Assembly (NCBI GenBank): GCA_937921835.1
Contig: CAKZVG010000492.1
Coordinates: 1-7,712 of the forward strand
Length of the DNA: 7,712 bases
Direction: 5' to 3'
Origin: an uncultured Bryobacteraceae bacterium
GTDB lineage: Bacteria > Acidobacteriota > Terriglobia > Bryobacterales > Bryobacteraceae
The notes beneath the pieces were generated by a model, which saw only the letters and a program-made list of their open reading frames with translations, made no database searches and was not told the origin of the DNA. A program made the position numbers and the translations under genes. Positions 6,522 through 7,712 of the stretch are shown in pieces (positions within the stretch are counted from its first letter, which is position 1; every line of letters begins with the position of its first letter).

Positions 6522-7712
6522 TCTTCTTTTGGCCCGGGAGCGGGCGAAACAGCAGATCGTGGTAGTCAAAACTGAAGTCGGCGATCGACAACGCCGCGCG
6601 GATCCGGAAGTGCTCGACCGCGCCCTGGTGGTTGAGCGTGAAGGTCACCAGCGCGTCCGGGATGGTGGGATCGCGAAACACGGCGCGGAACGTGTCGTAG
6701 TGCCAGTGGGCAAGGTCGGCCACCATGGCCGGAGTGCGGGCCATTCGCAGCACCAGCTTGCGGTCTTCAAGCGCGATGCGCGCCGTGCCATACCAGGCAT
6801 CAGCGTACTCGCCCGCGTAGCGGCCGGGATCGAGCGGCGGGCGCGAGGCGGCGTGGCGCTCCGCCTCCAGTTTGCGTTCTTCGGCGGCCGATTTCTTCAA
6901 CCGCTCGTCGCGCACGGAGCGGTAGGCGGCGATCCAGTCAGTGGGTTCGTGCTTGAGATAGTGGTCCAGGACGTGATAGACGATGGAGGACAGCGCGCCG
7001 CTTTCTTCCTGGTTGGTCAGCACGATGACGCCCAGCCGCTCCTCGGGCGCCATCACCACCGTGGAGAGCATGCCGGTCAAGGCGCCGCCGTGCAAAACCA
7101 GCTTGCGCCCGCGATAATCGCGCAAGGACCAGCCGAGTCCATAGGCGGCGAAGTTGGGCTTGGTCTTCTTGAGCGGCTCTGGCGGATCGCTCACGGTTTG
7201 CACGGTTTGCGCCGACCACATCTCGCGCGCCGCCGCCGCGCTCCACAGCGTCTTCCCGTCCGCCTTGCCGCCGGCGAGCTGCGCCATCACCCAGCGCGCC
7301 ATGTCCCGGGCCGACGAACGGATGCCGGCCGCGGCCGCCCAGGTCTCGTCGCGCGAAGGCGCGATGGGCCTGAGCGGAGCGCCCTGAAGCCGCCAGCCGC
7401 GCGAGTGCGGCGCGGCGGCGTCCGGGTTGTCATGAAAGCCGGCGGCGCCGATCACCGTATCCCGCATACCGAGCGGCGCGAAAATGCGGCGGCGCACGAA
7501 AACGTCCCAGGATTCGCCCGCCGCGGCGGCCACGATCTCTCCCGCCACGACGAACATGAGGTTGTTGTAGGCGTAGCGGGCGCGGAAGCCATGCGCGGGC
7601 CGGATGTGCCGCGCCGCGGCCAGGACGTCGCGCCGGGTCGCGTCCGTGTCGGGCCAGAACAAGAGGTCGCCCGCTCCCAGTCCCAACCCACTCCGGTGGC
7701 AGAGCGTGTCGC
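6517..7712 (-). CDS. Serine hydrolase of the beta-lactamase/DD-peptidase family with DUF3471-like C-terminal domain, 5' end outside window
   Basis: The visible 397 codons are the larger C-terminal part of a class C beta-lactamase-fold enzyme; such proteins act as esterases, D-amino-acid peptidases or beta-lactamases, usually exported. The frame is open to the right edge, where it reads DTLCHRSGLGLGAGDLLFW; LLCHRSGL-like sequence is a standard family block, so the TTG at 7686 is not the true start. The nucleophile motif Ser-x-x-Lys and any signal peptide lie before the window. Counting from the edge, Tyr48-Asn49-Asn50 in RYAYNNLMF is the second catalytic motif (YxN), and His207-Gly208-Gly209 in LVLHGGALTGM is the third (KTG/HxG place). 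A charged helical linker (DERLKKSAAEERKLEAERHA) leads to a small beta domain from about residue 293 (LDPGRYAGEYADAWYGTARI) resembling DUF3471. The gene ends in TAA 89 bp before the receptor start, probably in a separate transcription unit. Substrate unknown. Confidence 0.9.
   Translation of the reverse strand, partial: DTLCHRSGLGLGAGDLLFWPDTDATRRDVLAAARHIRPAHGFRARYAYNNLMFVVAGEIVAAAAGESWDVFVRRRIFAPLGMRDTVIGAAGFHDNPDAAAPHSRGWRLQGAPLRPIAPSRDETWAAAAGIRSSARDMARWVMAQLAGGKADGKTLWSAAAAREMWSAQTVQTVSDPPEPLKKTKPNFAAYGLGWSLRDYRGRKLVLHGGALTGMLSTVVMAPEERLGVIVLTNQEESGALSSIVYHVLDHYLKHEPTDWIAAYRSVRDERLKKSAAEERKLEAERHAASRPPLDPGRYAGEYADAWYGTARIALEDRKLVLRMARTPAMVADLAHWHYDTFRAVFRDPTIPDALVTFTLNHQGAVEHFRIRAALSIADFSFDYHDLLFRPLPGQKKN

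Overview
The window is GC-rich, and every gene I can support lies on the minus strand, so transcription runs from high to low coordinates. The gene set suggests an acidobacterium of the Bryobacterales/Solibacter type: a large Oar-like TonB-dependent receptor with an N-terminal carboxypeptidase-regulatory-like domain, a small secreted CBM9-like protein, and a serine hydrolase with a DUF3471-like tail. This assignment is inferred from family resemblance, not from a marker gene.

Layout in the direction of transcription: (1) 7712-6517, a class C beta-lactamase-fold serine hydrolase whose N-terminus, with the expected Ser-x-x-Lys motif, lies outside the window. (2) 6516-6428, an 89-bp intergenic region with a perfect TATAAT -10 box inside a 22-bp inverted repeat and a second 16-bp palindrome further upstream. 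(3) 6427-3005, a TonB-dependent receptor reading frame of 1140 codons, broken only by an in-frame TAG at codon 614. (4) a 46-bp gap holding a strong GC hairpin. (5) 2958-2269, a secreted CBM9-like protein. (6) 2267-897, a phosphohexomutase-family protein with altered active-site loops. (7) 897-1, a second phosphohexomutase with canonical loops, running off the left edge.

Genes 5 to 7 are packed like an operon. The stop of gene 5 is one base from the start of gene 6, and the stop of gene 6 shares one base with the start of gene 7, each with a Shine-Dalgarno-like sequence in the preceding gene. The receptor may head this unit. The functional link is inferred: outer-membrane uptake or adhesion, a periplasmic or secreted carbohydrate-binding module, and sugar-phosphate interconversion.

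Two points deserve most attention. The receptor carries a single nonsense codon with intact family sequence on both sides, which means a very recent pseudogene, a sequencing error, or readthrough. The two mutases are translationally coupled paralogs, one canonical and one with conserved catalytic residues but altered loops, which suggests a specialised or partner subunit. I saw no RNA genes, CRISPR arrays, insertion sequences or attachment sites.
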